NCBI GenBank assembly: GCA_022822725.1
Contig: JAJEAN010000007.1
Coordinates: forward strand, 1,933,045-1,997,044
Origin: Candidatus Latescibacterota bacterium
Lineage (GTDB): Bacteria > JAAXHH01
Length of the DNA: 64,000 bases
Direction: 5' to 3'
The notes beneath the pieces were generated by a model. The model saw only the letters and a program-made list of their open reading frames with translations. It was not told the origin of the DNA and ran no database searches. Positions 1 to 6,781 of the stretch are shown here, in pieces. Within the stretch, counting starts at the first letter, position 1; every line of letters starts with the position of its first letter. A program made the position numbers and the translations under genes.

Positions 1-843
1 GAGATCGGCATCCGGGAGGTCGAGGTGCACCGGCCGGACCGCAGCGTCGGCCTCCACGGCTATCCCAACATCCTGGGCTATCCCCAGCTGGACGCCCTCA
101 TCATGGACGGCCGGACGCGCGACGTGGGCGCGGTGGGCGCGGTGACGGGCTACGATCACCCGATCTCGATCGCCCGCTGCGTCATGGAGAAGCTGATCCA
201 CGTCTTTCTCGTGGGGGACGGCGCGGAACGGTTCGCCAGCGAAATGGGCTTCGAGAAGAGCACCTACGTGGACCCCGAGATGCCCGAGATCTACGCGAAG
301 CACGTGCGCGAGCAGCTCGGGATCGACGACCCGGAAGAACTCCAGCATACCAACGAGCTCTGGAAACTGAGCCATCTGGCCGTGGATCCGCAGAAGGCCG
401 GCGGCACGACCAACTTCATCGCGCAGGACGGCAAGGGCGACATCTGCGTGGGCGTCAGCACGAGCGGCTGGGGGTGGAAGTACCCGGGCCGCCTGGGGGA
501 TTCCCCGGTCATCAGCGCGGGTGGTTTCGCCGACAACCGCTACGGCGCCGCGGCCTGTACGGGTACCGGCGAGCTGGCCATACGGACCGGCGCAGCCCGG
601 AACGTGGTGACCTACATGAAGATGGGCATGTCCCTGGAAGAGGCCACGGCGGAAGGACTGCGGGACATGAACGAGCTCGATTCACAGCGCGTGGGCGGCG
701 TGCAGATCATCTCCCTGGACGCCAGCGGCGCCCACATGGCGGGGACCACAAGCGACCGGAAGGGCAGCCACGTCTACATGACGGCCGACATGGACGAGCC
801 CGAGTTCGTCGAAGGTATCTCGGTGCCGTACGAGAGTAGCTAG
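1..843 (+). CDS. Glycosylasparaginase-family Ntn hydrolase, 5' end outside window
   Basis: The frame is open to base 1, so the GTG at 25 in the ORF track is not the real start and the N-terminal part is missing. The family (N4-(beta-N-acetylglucosaminyl)-L-asparaginase) hydrolyses the sugar-asparagine bond of glycoasparagines after self-cleavage that frees a threonine nucleophile. Visible family blocks are a PGRLGDSPV stretch, the following Ala-Gly-Gly-Phe-x-Asp segment and a CTGTGE motif. The threonine expected at the cleavage site is in GGTTNF, but the usual His-Asp before it is Gly-Gly, so self-processing may differ from the classical enzyme. The next gene begins two bases after the stop, suggesting one transcript with the PhyH gene. 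Family assignment is firm; activity is not certain. Confidence 0.85.
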   Translation, partial: EIGIREVEVHRPDRSVGLHGYPNILGYPQLDALIMDGRTRDVGAVGAVTGYDHPISIARCVMEKLIHVFLVGDGAERFASEMGFEKSTYVDPEMPEIYAKHVREQLGIDDPEELQHTNELWKLSHLAVDPQKAGGTTNFIAQDGKGDICVGVSTSGWGWKYPGRLGDSPVISAGGFADNRYGAAACTGTGELAIRTGAARNVVTYMKMGMSLEEATAEGLRDMNELDSQRVGGVQIISLDASGAHMAGTTSDRKGSHVYMTADMDEPEFVEGISVPYESS

Positions 844-844
844 G

Positions 845-1579
845 ATGAAGCTGGAGGACGCCAAAGCCCATCTCGACGAACACGGTTACGTCGTGCTCAA
901 GGAGGCGTTGACCCCGGTACAGGCCAATGCGCTGCGCGACCGTTCGGCCGAGTTGATCGCCGAAGAGAAGGCCGGCAGCGGGGAACACGTCTACTTCGAC
1001 GGGCAGGCGCAACGGGTGTGGAACCTGGTCAACAAGGGCCGAATCTACGAGGAGATGATCCAACTGCCCCAGGTACTTGCGCTCCATGAGCACCTGCTGG
1101 GCGACGACTGCATTCTGAGCAGTTTTACCGTAAATCTCATCGGCCCTGGCGCACCGGCCGGCGGTCTGCACGTCGATTTCCCGCTCGGGCGTTTCCCGCA
1201 GCCCACACCTCCCTTCGCCTTCTGCTCCAACACGATTTTCGTGCTCGACGACTTCACGCCCGAGAACGGGGCCACGCGCCTCGTGCCGGGCAGCTACAGG
1301 CGCGGGACCCCGCCCGATCCGGAAACAGCATACGACGACGTCATCCAGCTCGATGCCCGCAAAGGCGATATCGTCATCATCCACGGCGCGACCTGGCACA
1401 GCAGTGGCGCCAACCGCACCAGTCAGGAGCGGATGATCCTGCTGGGGTTCTTCTGCCGCTCTTTCATGAAACCGCAGCAGGACCAGTACAGGTTGGCGAG
1501 CCCCGAGGTCGTCGAACGGGCGACGCCCACCCTGAAGCGACTGCTGGGATTCGAATCGCAATCGGGCCTGCGTGCGTGA
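845..1579 (+). CDS. Phytanoyl-CoA dioxygenase (PhyH) family protein
   Basis: A 244-residue member of the Fe(II)/2-oxoglutarate-dependent PhyH oxygenases. The metal-binding HxD lies in LHVDFPLG near residue 100, and the distal His in TWHSSGANRTS, which also supplies the 2-oxoglutarate-binding arginine region. Length and the N-terminal HGYVVLKEAL block fit the family. The ATG immediately follows the stop of the glycosylasparaginase gene, so the two are probably cotranscribed. The natural substrate cannot be read from sequence; this family is greatly expanded in environmental bacteria that degrade complex organic matter. Two further PhyH proteins lie elsewhere in this window. Confidence 0.87.
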   Translation: MKLEDAKAHLDEHGYVVLKEALTPVQANALRDRSAELIAEEKAGSGEHVYFDGQAQRVWNLVNKGRIYEEMIQLPQVLALHEHLLGDDCILSSFTVNLIGPGAPAGGLHVDFPLGRFPQPTPPFAFCSNTIFVLDDFTPENGATRLVPGSYRRGTPPDPETAYDDVIQLDARKGDIVIIHGATWHSSGANRTSQERMILLGFFCRSFMKPQQDQYRLASPEVVERATPTLKRLLGFESQSGLRA

Positions 1580-1679
1580 GCTGGCGTGCGGGGGTAAGCT
1601 ATCACGCAGTCATCAGCCAGCATGCGGCTATAAACCCATCGACTCGTTCATGCGGACCTGAGCGATAGAAAGGATCGAA

Positions 1680-2438
1680 ATGTCTGACTCGCCATCACCT
1701 GACATCGTCCCCAAGACTTACACCTGTTACCGCGCCTGCGGTCCCATCGCCATCGACGGAAAGCTCAGCGACCCGTCCTGGATCCGAGCGCCCCGCACCG
1801 ACCTCTTCGTCGACATCGAAGGCGACCTCAAGCCCATCCCCCGGTTCGGCACGCGTGCCATGATGCTGTGGGACGACGAGTACTTCTACGTGGCGGCGGA
1901 CATGGAGGAGCCGGATGTGTGGGGCACGCTGACCAAGCGGGATTCGATCATCTGCCACGACAACGACTTCGAGGTGTTCATCGATCCCGACGGGGACACC
2001 AACCACTACATGGAGTTCGAGATCAACCCCCTGAACGCTGTCTGGGACCTGTACCTGCCCAAGCCATATAACAAGGGCGGCAAGGCGGATCACGACTGGG
2101 ACTTCGAGGGCGTGCGCCACGCCGTCCACATCGACGGCACCGTCAACTGCTCCCACGACGTGGACCGCGGGTGGTCCACCGAAATCGCCTTCCCCTGGAC
2201 CAGCATGGCCGAGTACGCCGGCGTGAACTGCCCGCCGAAGCCCGGGGATAGCTGGCGGGTTAACTTCTCGCGGGTCGAGTGGGAGTTCGAGCGCTACAAG
2301 GACGGATACCTGCGGAAAGAAGGCGTGCCCTGCGACAATTGGGTCTGGTCGCCGCAGGGCGTGATCAACATGCACGTCCCCGAGATGTGGGGTCACGTCG
2401 TGTTTTCGGATACGGTCGTGGGAACGGCGGAGATGTGA
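1680..2438 (+). CDS. CBM9-like carbohydrate-binding domain protein
   Basis: A 252-residue protein resembling the family 9-like carbohydrate-binding beta-sandwich (CBM9_1/DOMON-like). The typical opening is present (IDGKLSDPSW, then LWDDEYFYVAADMEEPDV), as are the NDFEVFIDPDGD and YMEFEINPLN blocks. No signal peptide is evident, so it may act in the cytoplasm or be part of a larger assembly. The start is supported by AAAGGATCGAA in front of the ATG. It is the last clearly host-like gene before the composition changes to A+T-rich DNA at about 2440. The bound glycan is unknown. Confidence 0.78.
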   Translation: MSDSPSPDIVPKTYTCYRACGPIAIDGKLSDPSWIRAPRTDLFVDIEGDLKPIPRFGTRAMMLWDDEYFYVAADMEEPDVWGTLTKRDSIICHDNDFEVFIDPDGDTNHYMEFEINPLNAVWDLYLPKPYNKGGKADHDWDFEGVRHAVHIDGTVNCSHDVDRGWSTEIAFPWTSMAEYAGVNCPPKPGDSWRVNFSRVEWEFERYKDGYLRKEGVPCDNWVWSPQGVINMHVPEMWGHVVFSDTVVGTAEM

Positions 2439-2671
2439 CGGGTCGTTGCCTTGCCCGGTCAGGTTAGCTTCATTACGGTCAAGAAAATCACCGAGCAGGC
2501 TACAAAAGTAACAACAGTCCATCTAAATCGATTGTTCAAGTGGGATTTCAGATCCGATATAATCTCATCTATATCAAACTCCGACATCGTGTCTATCCTT
2601 GAGTTATGTGTATCTGCCTGGAACCGTGTTTTTGTACAACGAACCTCCGATTTCTGTTTGTAAGTGACGAT

Positions 2672-3265
2672 TCATGGCAGGAAAAACTTGAACGCAGTAA
2701 CGACAGTTCCCGTCAGTGCGAGCATGCTTCCCACAGACCACCTGATCATACTGATCTTCAGGTTTGCAAGGTCTTCTCGGGTTGCGAATACCTTCAAATG
2801 ATCTTGGGTGGCAAAAGTCTTTTGATCCTCCTTTGTGGCAAACGCCTTCAGATCATCACGCGTAGCGAATGCCTTCAAATGATCTCGCGTGGCGAACGCC
2901 TTCAGATCATCCTTTGTGGCAAATGCCTTCAGATCATCTCGCGTGGCGAATGCGTTTAGATCATCCCGTGTTGCGAATGCCTTTAGATCGTCCTTTGTGG
3001 CAAATGCCTTCAGATCATCACGCGTAGCGAATGCCTTCAAATGATCCCGGGTGGCAAAAGTCTTTAAATCCTCCCGTGTGGCAAACGCCTTCAGATCATC
3101 TCGGGTGGTCACATGCTCCAGTTTTTCCTCGATCCTGGTCAGGCGGATCATGATGTTGTCCGACCCGAAATACAGATCGTCTTCGATCCGCCTGATGGAC
3201 GCCTCGATTTCCCGTGAACTCATCCCGGTATCGCCGGGTGGGCGTTTGCTTTTGGGATTGTTCAT
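2672..3265 (-). CDS. Nonapeptide-repeat coiled-coil protein with C-terminal membrane helix (DUF1640-like)
   Basis: This 197-residue protein has three parts. Residues 1-52 are an N-terminal region with a short helix (RLTRIEEKLEHV). Residues 53-169 are thirteen contiguous nine-residue units of the type ATRDDLKAF. The C-terminus is one hydrophobic helix ending KFFLP. The overall plan (charged helical repeats followed by a single tail anchor) resembles the DUF1640/CCDC90 group. AAGGA lies about nine bases before the ATG. Copies differ mainly at R/K, D/E and L/Q positions, so the repeat tract looks recently expanded. The gene is surrounded by A+T-rich, gene-poor DNA. A role in membrane-attached assembly is likely, but no function is known. 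Confidence 0.72.
   Translation of the reverse strand: MNNPKSKRPPGDTGMSSREIEASIRRIEDDLYFGSDNIMIRLTRIEEKLEHVTTRDDLKAFATREDLKTFATRDHLKAFATRDDLKAFATKDDLKAFATRDDLNAFATRDDLKAFATKDDLKAFATRDHLKAFATRDDLKAFATKEDQKTFATQDHLKVFATREDLANLKISMIRWSVGSMLALTGTVVTAFKFFLP
2759..3109 (-). repeat. 27-bp tandem repeat, 13 in-frame copies
   Basis: The DNA encoding residues 53-169 of the coiled-coil protein is built of thirteen adjoining 27-bp units. On the plus strand they read like 'aatgccttcagatcatc' followed by 'tcgcgtggcg' and variants. There are no spacers between units and the period is exactly nine codons, so it is a coding minisatellite and not a CRISPR array. The first and last units are the most divergent. 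Confidence 0.9.
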
Positions 3266-3654
3266 CGCACCAGTCCTTTCGGTTTGTACCGGGACTCATT
3301 GATCATACCTAATTGCATGCGGGACGCGGCCAACGCTCGGGGTTGCATTCGGCTCTCGGATACGTTCGTACTGTAGCCCACCTTCGGGGATCGGCGCTGC
3401 GAATCCCCCGGATCAACGCCCTGTAATTGTATCAGTAGCAAAGCGTACAAGTGATCTCGTGTTTTACTTTCTTCAAAGGCGGTTGGCTTCGGTAGAAACC
3501 ATGTTTGTGATCATCTCTTCGCATCACAAATACGATATTTACTTACTATAATTTATATCTCACTTTGATTTATATAAATTATACTTGCGTTTATATGAAC
3601 ATTGGTTCATCTTTTAATCGATAATGAAAAAGAACAACGAACCGTGGACATCCT
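3266..3654. other. Intergenic region between divergent genes
   Basis: This 389-bp gap separates the minus-strand repeat protein from the plus-strand DUF2089 gene. It becomes strongly A+T-rich toward the DUF2089 start and contains the long inverted repeat at 3547-3583. I see no convincing ORF or RNA gene. Promoters for both flanking genes probably lie here. Confidence 0.5.
3547..3583. promoter_or_regulatory. 12-bp inverted repeat, 13-bp spacer, upstream of DUF2089 gene
   Basis: Perfect arms TATAATTTATAT (3547-3558) and ATATAAATTATA (3572-3583) are separated by 13 bases. The element lies about 70 bp before the DUF2089 regulator-like gene. Its A+T content and TATAAT-like arms mean it could be a promoter overlapped by an operator, for example for autoregulation. 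There is no U-tract, so a terminator is unlikely. Confidence 0.5.
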
Positions 3655-4014
3655 ATGACCATGACCAGCGACACCAATTCGAATAAAGACACGGATCGGA
3701 TACCGAACCCGCGTTTACCTGCCCATTGCCCGGGCTGTGCCGCGGCCTTGAAGGTCACCCGCCTGGACTGCACCGAGTGCGATACGGCCGTAATCGGCGG
3801 TTTTCATCTGCCGCCGTTAGCCAGGCTTGCCCCGGAAGATCAGGCCTTCGTGCTCTGCTTCCTCCAGACCGGCGGTAATCTCAAGGACATGGCCGAACGC
3901 TACGGCGTCTCCTACCCCACGCTGCGGAACCGCCTCGATGACCTGGTCGAACATCTGGCTTCGCTGGCGGCGGACCAACCAGGGGAAGATCTCGGCGAAG
4001 CAAGCAACTTCTGA
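3655..4014 (+). CDS. DUF2089 family protein (zinc ribbon plus HTH-like helices)
   Basis: A 119-residue protein matching the DUF2089 plan. It has an N-terminal zinc-ribbon-like section with paired cysteines (HCPGCAAALK and LDCTECD) at about residues 22-43. A C-terminal helical section (ERYGVSYPTLRNRLDDLVEHL) reads like a helix-turn-helix. The family is uncharacterised but usually sits in front of membrane-protein genes and is thought to regulate them. Here it precedes a polytopic membrane protein and a PH-domain protein by about 50 bp, which fits. The start is taken as the first ATG; a second ATG two codons later is equally possible. Base composition is host-like, unlike the flanking DNA. Confidence 0.8.
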   Translation: MTMTSDTNSNKDTDRIPNPRLPAHCPGCAAALKVTRLDCTECDTAVIGGFHLPPLARLAPEDQAFVLCFLQTGGNLKDMAERYGVSYPTLRNRLDDLVEHLASLAADQPGEDLGEASNF

Positions 4015-4065
4015 TGTGCATATCGTTAAACATTTCGATGCGCATTACGTAGAAGGAGGCCAGGC

Positions 4066-5076
4066 ATGGACGCTTCCAACACCCTCGCTTCCCACACACG
4101 CACGACTTCAGCCTGGCGCATATGGCTGTTCAATCCCTTCCACTACCTGGCCGGCGGCCCGGCGCTGGCCTGGGGACTGGCATGCATCGTCTTGACAGCC
4201 GCGCTTGGCGGCGCATTCGATTACCGTTACACGGGCACGCTTTCCTTCCAGCTTTCGACGCCGACGCCAATCTGGCTCGCCATAACGCAGGGCCTTACGG
4301 CATGGATCGTACCTGGCGCCCTGCTTTACCTTGCCGGCCACGGTCTCAGCCGTAGCCGCGTTCGCCTCATCGACGTCCTCGGCACCCAGGCCCTGGCCCG
4401 TGCGCCAGGACTGCTCGTGGCGTTCATCGTGATATCGCCGCCCTTTCGCGACCTCACGACCTCTTTGATTGCACAGGGCGCTTCGCATTTCACGGTCGGA
4501 CAGCTTACGGCCCTCACTGCGATAGGCACGGTGATGGTGTTGCTGCTGATCTGGATCGTGCTGCTGATGTACCGCGCCTTTTCCGTTTCGTGTAATGTCA
4601 CCGGTGGCTGGGCGATTACCGTATTTGTCGTCGCGATCGCTTTGAGTGAGGTCGCCACCGGTGTGACGGGACAATTCTTACAGGGCGCTATCGCTAACCG
4701 TAACGTTGCCAGCGTGCCCGTCCAGTCCGATCAACGCCAGCTGGCCTCGCAACTGGCCACAGGCATCCTCGAGGGCCACGAACAGGGCCGCTTTGAAGCC
4801 CTGGGACCAGAGGAGGCCACCGAGGAATTTCGCAATGGTTTCACTGCGGAAGCACAACGCCAGAACCATCGAACCATACGGCAATTGTTCGGCGCCTTCG
4901 AGGGGCTGGACTACATCGAAACCCGATTCATGGACAGCCAGCCGCACCTGCTGATCCATCGCTTCAAGGGCCGGTACGGGGCTGCGCCGAATGTGCCCGA
5001 GGTGCGCGTCGTCCTCGACCGGGACGGCAAGCTGGCAGGTCTGTGGATCAAACCCTGGCAGGATGAATTGCAATGA
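4066..5076 (+). CDS. Yip1-like polytopic membrane protein with C-terminal soluble domain
   Basis: A 336-residue protein. The first 210 residues contain about five hydrophobic segments, starting at the LAGGPALAWGLACIVLTA helix, in an arrangement like bacterial Yip1-domain proteins. Residues from about 220 on form a soluble domain (LASQLATGILEGHEQGRF through LAGLWIKPWQDEL) that looks like the small alpha+beta DUF3887-type domains found outside the membrane. GAAGGAGG precedes the ATG closely. The stop overlaps the next start (ATGA), so the PH-domain protein is translationally coupled. The substrate or partner is unknown; the context with DUF2089 suggests a small envelope-related operon. Confidence 0.62.
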   Translation: MDASNTLASHTRTTSAWRIWLFNPFHYLAGGPALAWGLACIVLTAALGGAFDYRYTGTLSFQLSTPTPIWLAITQGLTAWIVPGALLYLAGHGLSRSRVRLIDVLGTQALARAPGLLVAFIVISPPFRDLTTSLIAQGASHFTVGQLTALTAIGTVMVLLLIWIVLLMYRAFSVSCNVTGGWAITVFVVAIALSEVATGVTGQFLQGAIANRNVASVPVQSDQRQLASQLATGILEGHEQGRFEALGPEEATEEFRNGFTAEAQRQNHRTIRQLFGAFEGLDYIETRFMDSQPHLLIHRFKGRYGAAPNVPEVRVVLDRDGKLAGLWIKPWQDELQ

Positions 5077-5525
5077 GTACCTATCGCCACACCCAGTTCG
5101 GCACGGTCAACGTCGTCATCATTATCGCCATCTCGCCGTTGACCTTTCTGCCCGCGTGGGTAGCCGGAGCGGCACCGATCGCCTGGATGATCCTGATTTT
5201 CCTGCTGGGGATCCTGATGCTGTTTTACAACCTGACCGTCGAGATCGATGACCAGGACCTCCGCATCAGTTTTGGCATCGGCCTGATCCGAAAGCGCTTC
5301 CCACTAGATGAGATCGATTCCTGCAGGCCGGTCAGAAATTCCTGGCTATACGGATGGGGGATCCGGCTTACGCCACGGGGCTGGCTATACAACGTATCAG
5401 GACTGGAGGCAGTGGAACTGAAGATGAAGAGCGGCAAGACCTGTCGCATCGGGACGGATGAGCCGGCGGTCCTGGCTGCCGCGGTGGTGGAGGCGGTGGA
5501 GCGTTCGAATTCAGCGTCGCAATGA
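5073..5525 (+). CDS. Membrane-anchored bacterial PH-like domain protein
   Basis: A 150-residue protein with two N-terminal transmembrane segments (about residues 12-50). A compact beta-rich domain follows, starting at LTVEIDDQDLRISFGIGLIRKRFPLDEI, as in bacterial PH (bPH2/YdbT-like) proteins. The start overlaps the stop of the preceding membrane-protein gene by four bases. The pairing with a polytopic membrane protein points to a shared membrane complex. The ligand and exact role are unknown. Confidence 0.7.
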   Translation: MSTYRHTQFGTVNVVIIIAISPLTFLPAWVAGAAPIAWMILIFLLGILMLFYNLTVEIDDQDLRISFGIGLIRKRFPLDEIDSCRPVRNSWLYGWGIRLTPRGWLYNVSGLEAVELKMKSGKTCRIGTDEPAVLAAAVVEAVERSNSASQ

Positions 5526-5653
5526 ATACCGGAATGAAACGTGACGATGAATCTTGACGACGATTCGTGACGACGCGCATACCTGGTAGTTCCGGGGTAG
5601 TTCCAGGATCAAAAACCTTCAATCTTTGCCAGCTGATTTGAAACCCTCTGGAT

Positions 5654-5839
5654 CTACGACTTTTCTCGCAAGATTGCCTTGATTTCAGCCACGTCGGACT
5701 TCAGGTCGGATACATCGGATTCGATTTTTTCCAAGCTGCCTTTGATTTCAATGAGAAGATTGTTCGTTTCGGTCCACAGTTTCGGGATGTTGCCGAACAC
5801 GTTTGCGGATCGACCGAAATTCTTAGAAAACCAGTTCAT
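5654..5839 (-). CDS. Small coiled-coil protein (61 aa)
   Basis: A 61-residue protein whose second half is an almost uninterrupted amphipathic helix with leucine/isoleucine spacing (IEIKGSLEKIESDVSDLKSD). AGAGG lies eight bases before the ATG, which supports translation. It is the third of three tiny minus-strand genes (6310 to 5654) with short gaps, probably one transcript. No family was recognised; oligomerisation through the helix is the only property that can be proposed. Confidence 0.55.
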   Translation of the reverse strand: MNWFSKNFGRSANVFGNIPKLWTETNNLLIEIKGSLEKIESDVSDLKSDVAEIKAILREKS

Positions 5840-5866
5840 TGGTATCCTCTTTCATATTGGGATCAG

Positions 5867-6043
5867 TTACGAGGGATGAGGGGTTTTCCAACCGTACCAG
5901 ACTTTGTCCCGGTATCCGTTCCTAAGTCTGATATCGATTTCAATACCAAGGATCTCGATCTCTTCATCGGTTAGCAGATCCAGAATCTTGCTTTTCAATA
6001 TATCGGCCTTTTGAGGGTCGATAAGCCGACCTTTCTCATCCAC
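5867..6043 (-). CDS. Small protein of unknown function (58 aa, GTG start; not in ORF track)
   Basis: A 58-codon frame begins with GTG at 6043, nine bases after a perfect AGGAGG that directly follows the stop of the 83-residue gene. It ends in TAA at 5867. The product is acidic, with a helix around LKSKILDLLTDEEIEILG, and ends in a Trp/Tyr-rich tail (DKVWYGWKTPHPS). The strong ribosome site and its position between two other small genes are the evidence that it is real. No family was recognised. Confidence 0.5.
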   Translation of the reverse strand: MDEKGRLIDPQKADILKSKILDLLTDEEIEILGIEIDIRLRNGYRDKVWYGWKTPHPS

Positions 6044-6058
6044 CAGACGAAGCCTCCT

Positions 6059-6310
6059 TTAACCCCGCCACAGTTGAAATATGATCGTAATCAACCCGCC
6101 GATTATCGCAGTACCCATTCCATATACAACCCTTCGCATGAATCTGGATTCTGCATCAAACTCCGACATCCGTTTGTAGGAATGGTCGATAAGTTTGTAT
6201 ATGCTAACTTCGGTTTTCTCAAGACCGAATAACCTGCTCTTAACATTCTCGTCCTTGAAAAACACCTCATCCAATAGCATATCTGTATCTCGTGATTTAT
6301 CGGCATTCAT
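6059..6310 (-). CDS. Small tail-anchored helical protein (83 aa)
   Basis: An 83-residue protein with a long charged helical N-terminal part and a single hydrophobic segment near the C-terminus (VVYGMGTAIIGGLITIIFQL) ending in WRG. This is the same layout as the larger repeat protein at 2672-3265, in miniature. It is first of the three small minus-strand genes; an AAAGG precedes the ATG at moderate distance. No family was recognised. It could be a membrane anchor for the two small partners behind it. Confidence 0.55.
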   Translation of the reverse strand: MNADKSRDTDMLLDEVFFKDENVKSRLFGLEKTEVSIYKLIDHSYKRMSEFDAESRFMRRVVYGMGTAIIGGLITIIFQLWRG

Positions 6311-6781
6311 AATTTATGGCCTTTCAGGTGTATGTTACCAGGTTAACTCAGATGGTTTTTTTATTCAGTCGGAAATACTCCGGCTCCTATAGTGATAATT
6401 CCGATCGACCAGCGTAATGTGGAATTTGTGAGGGCGATCAGGAATTCGATCGGTGGGAGGAAAGCCTTTTGCGGGATAGGAGCGACCCTGAGACAATTTG
6501 ATCTGGTTTCGGCAGGAATTGATCAACACGCAGATCCTCAAATTTCGGAGGCATTTGTAGTTTTTGCTGTTACCAGGATCTGGTCAACGGGAATATCGTG
6601 TTGGATACGGTAGATGATCTAGTAACTCTTGATATGGCTCTGGAGAAATCGAATGGAGTCAGGGTCAGGCGGTCCATTGATATCTCTGATCCCTGAATTC
6701 CTGCTCATGCTCAGTAGGAGATGGTTTGCTGCGGGATCTGGGTGGGATGCTATTTGTCAAACGCAAGAACCTACGTGGCCA
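6311..6781. other. Gene-poor A+T-rich spacer downstream of the defence operon
   Basis: These 471 bp lie between the end of the DUF262 gene and the tiny-gene trio. Short plus-strand frames exist, including one tail in an untracked frame (DLVNGNIVLDTVDDLVTLD) that reads like protein and is cut by stops. I could not identify it, and it may be a decayed gene. No RNA gene or terminator hairpin is obvious. Confidence 0.4.

Noticed and set aside
2451-2959. Overlapping plus-strand ORFs after the CBM9-like gene
   Set aside because: The second is antisense to the nonapeptide repeat gene; neither has motif or ribosome site.
2759-3109. Regular 27-bp repeats suggested a CRISPR array
   Set aside because: The units are contiguous with no spacers, the period is nine codons, and they are read in frame inside a protein.
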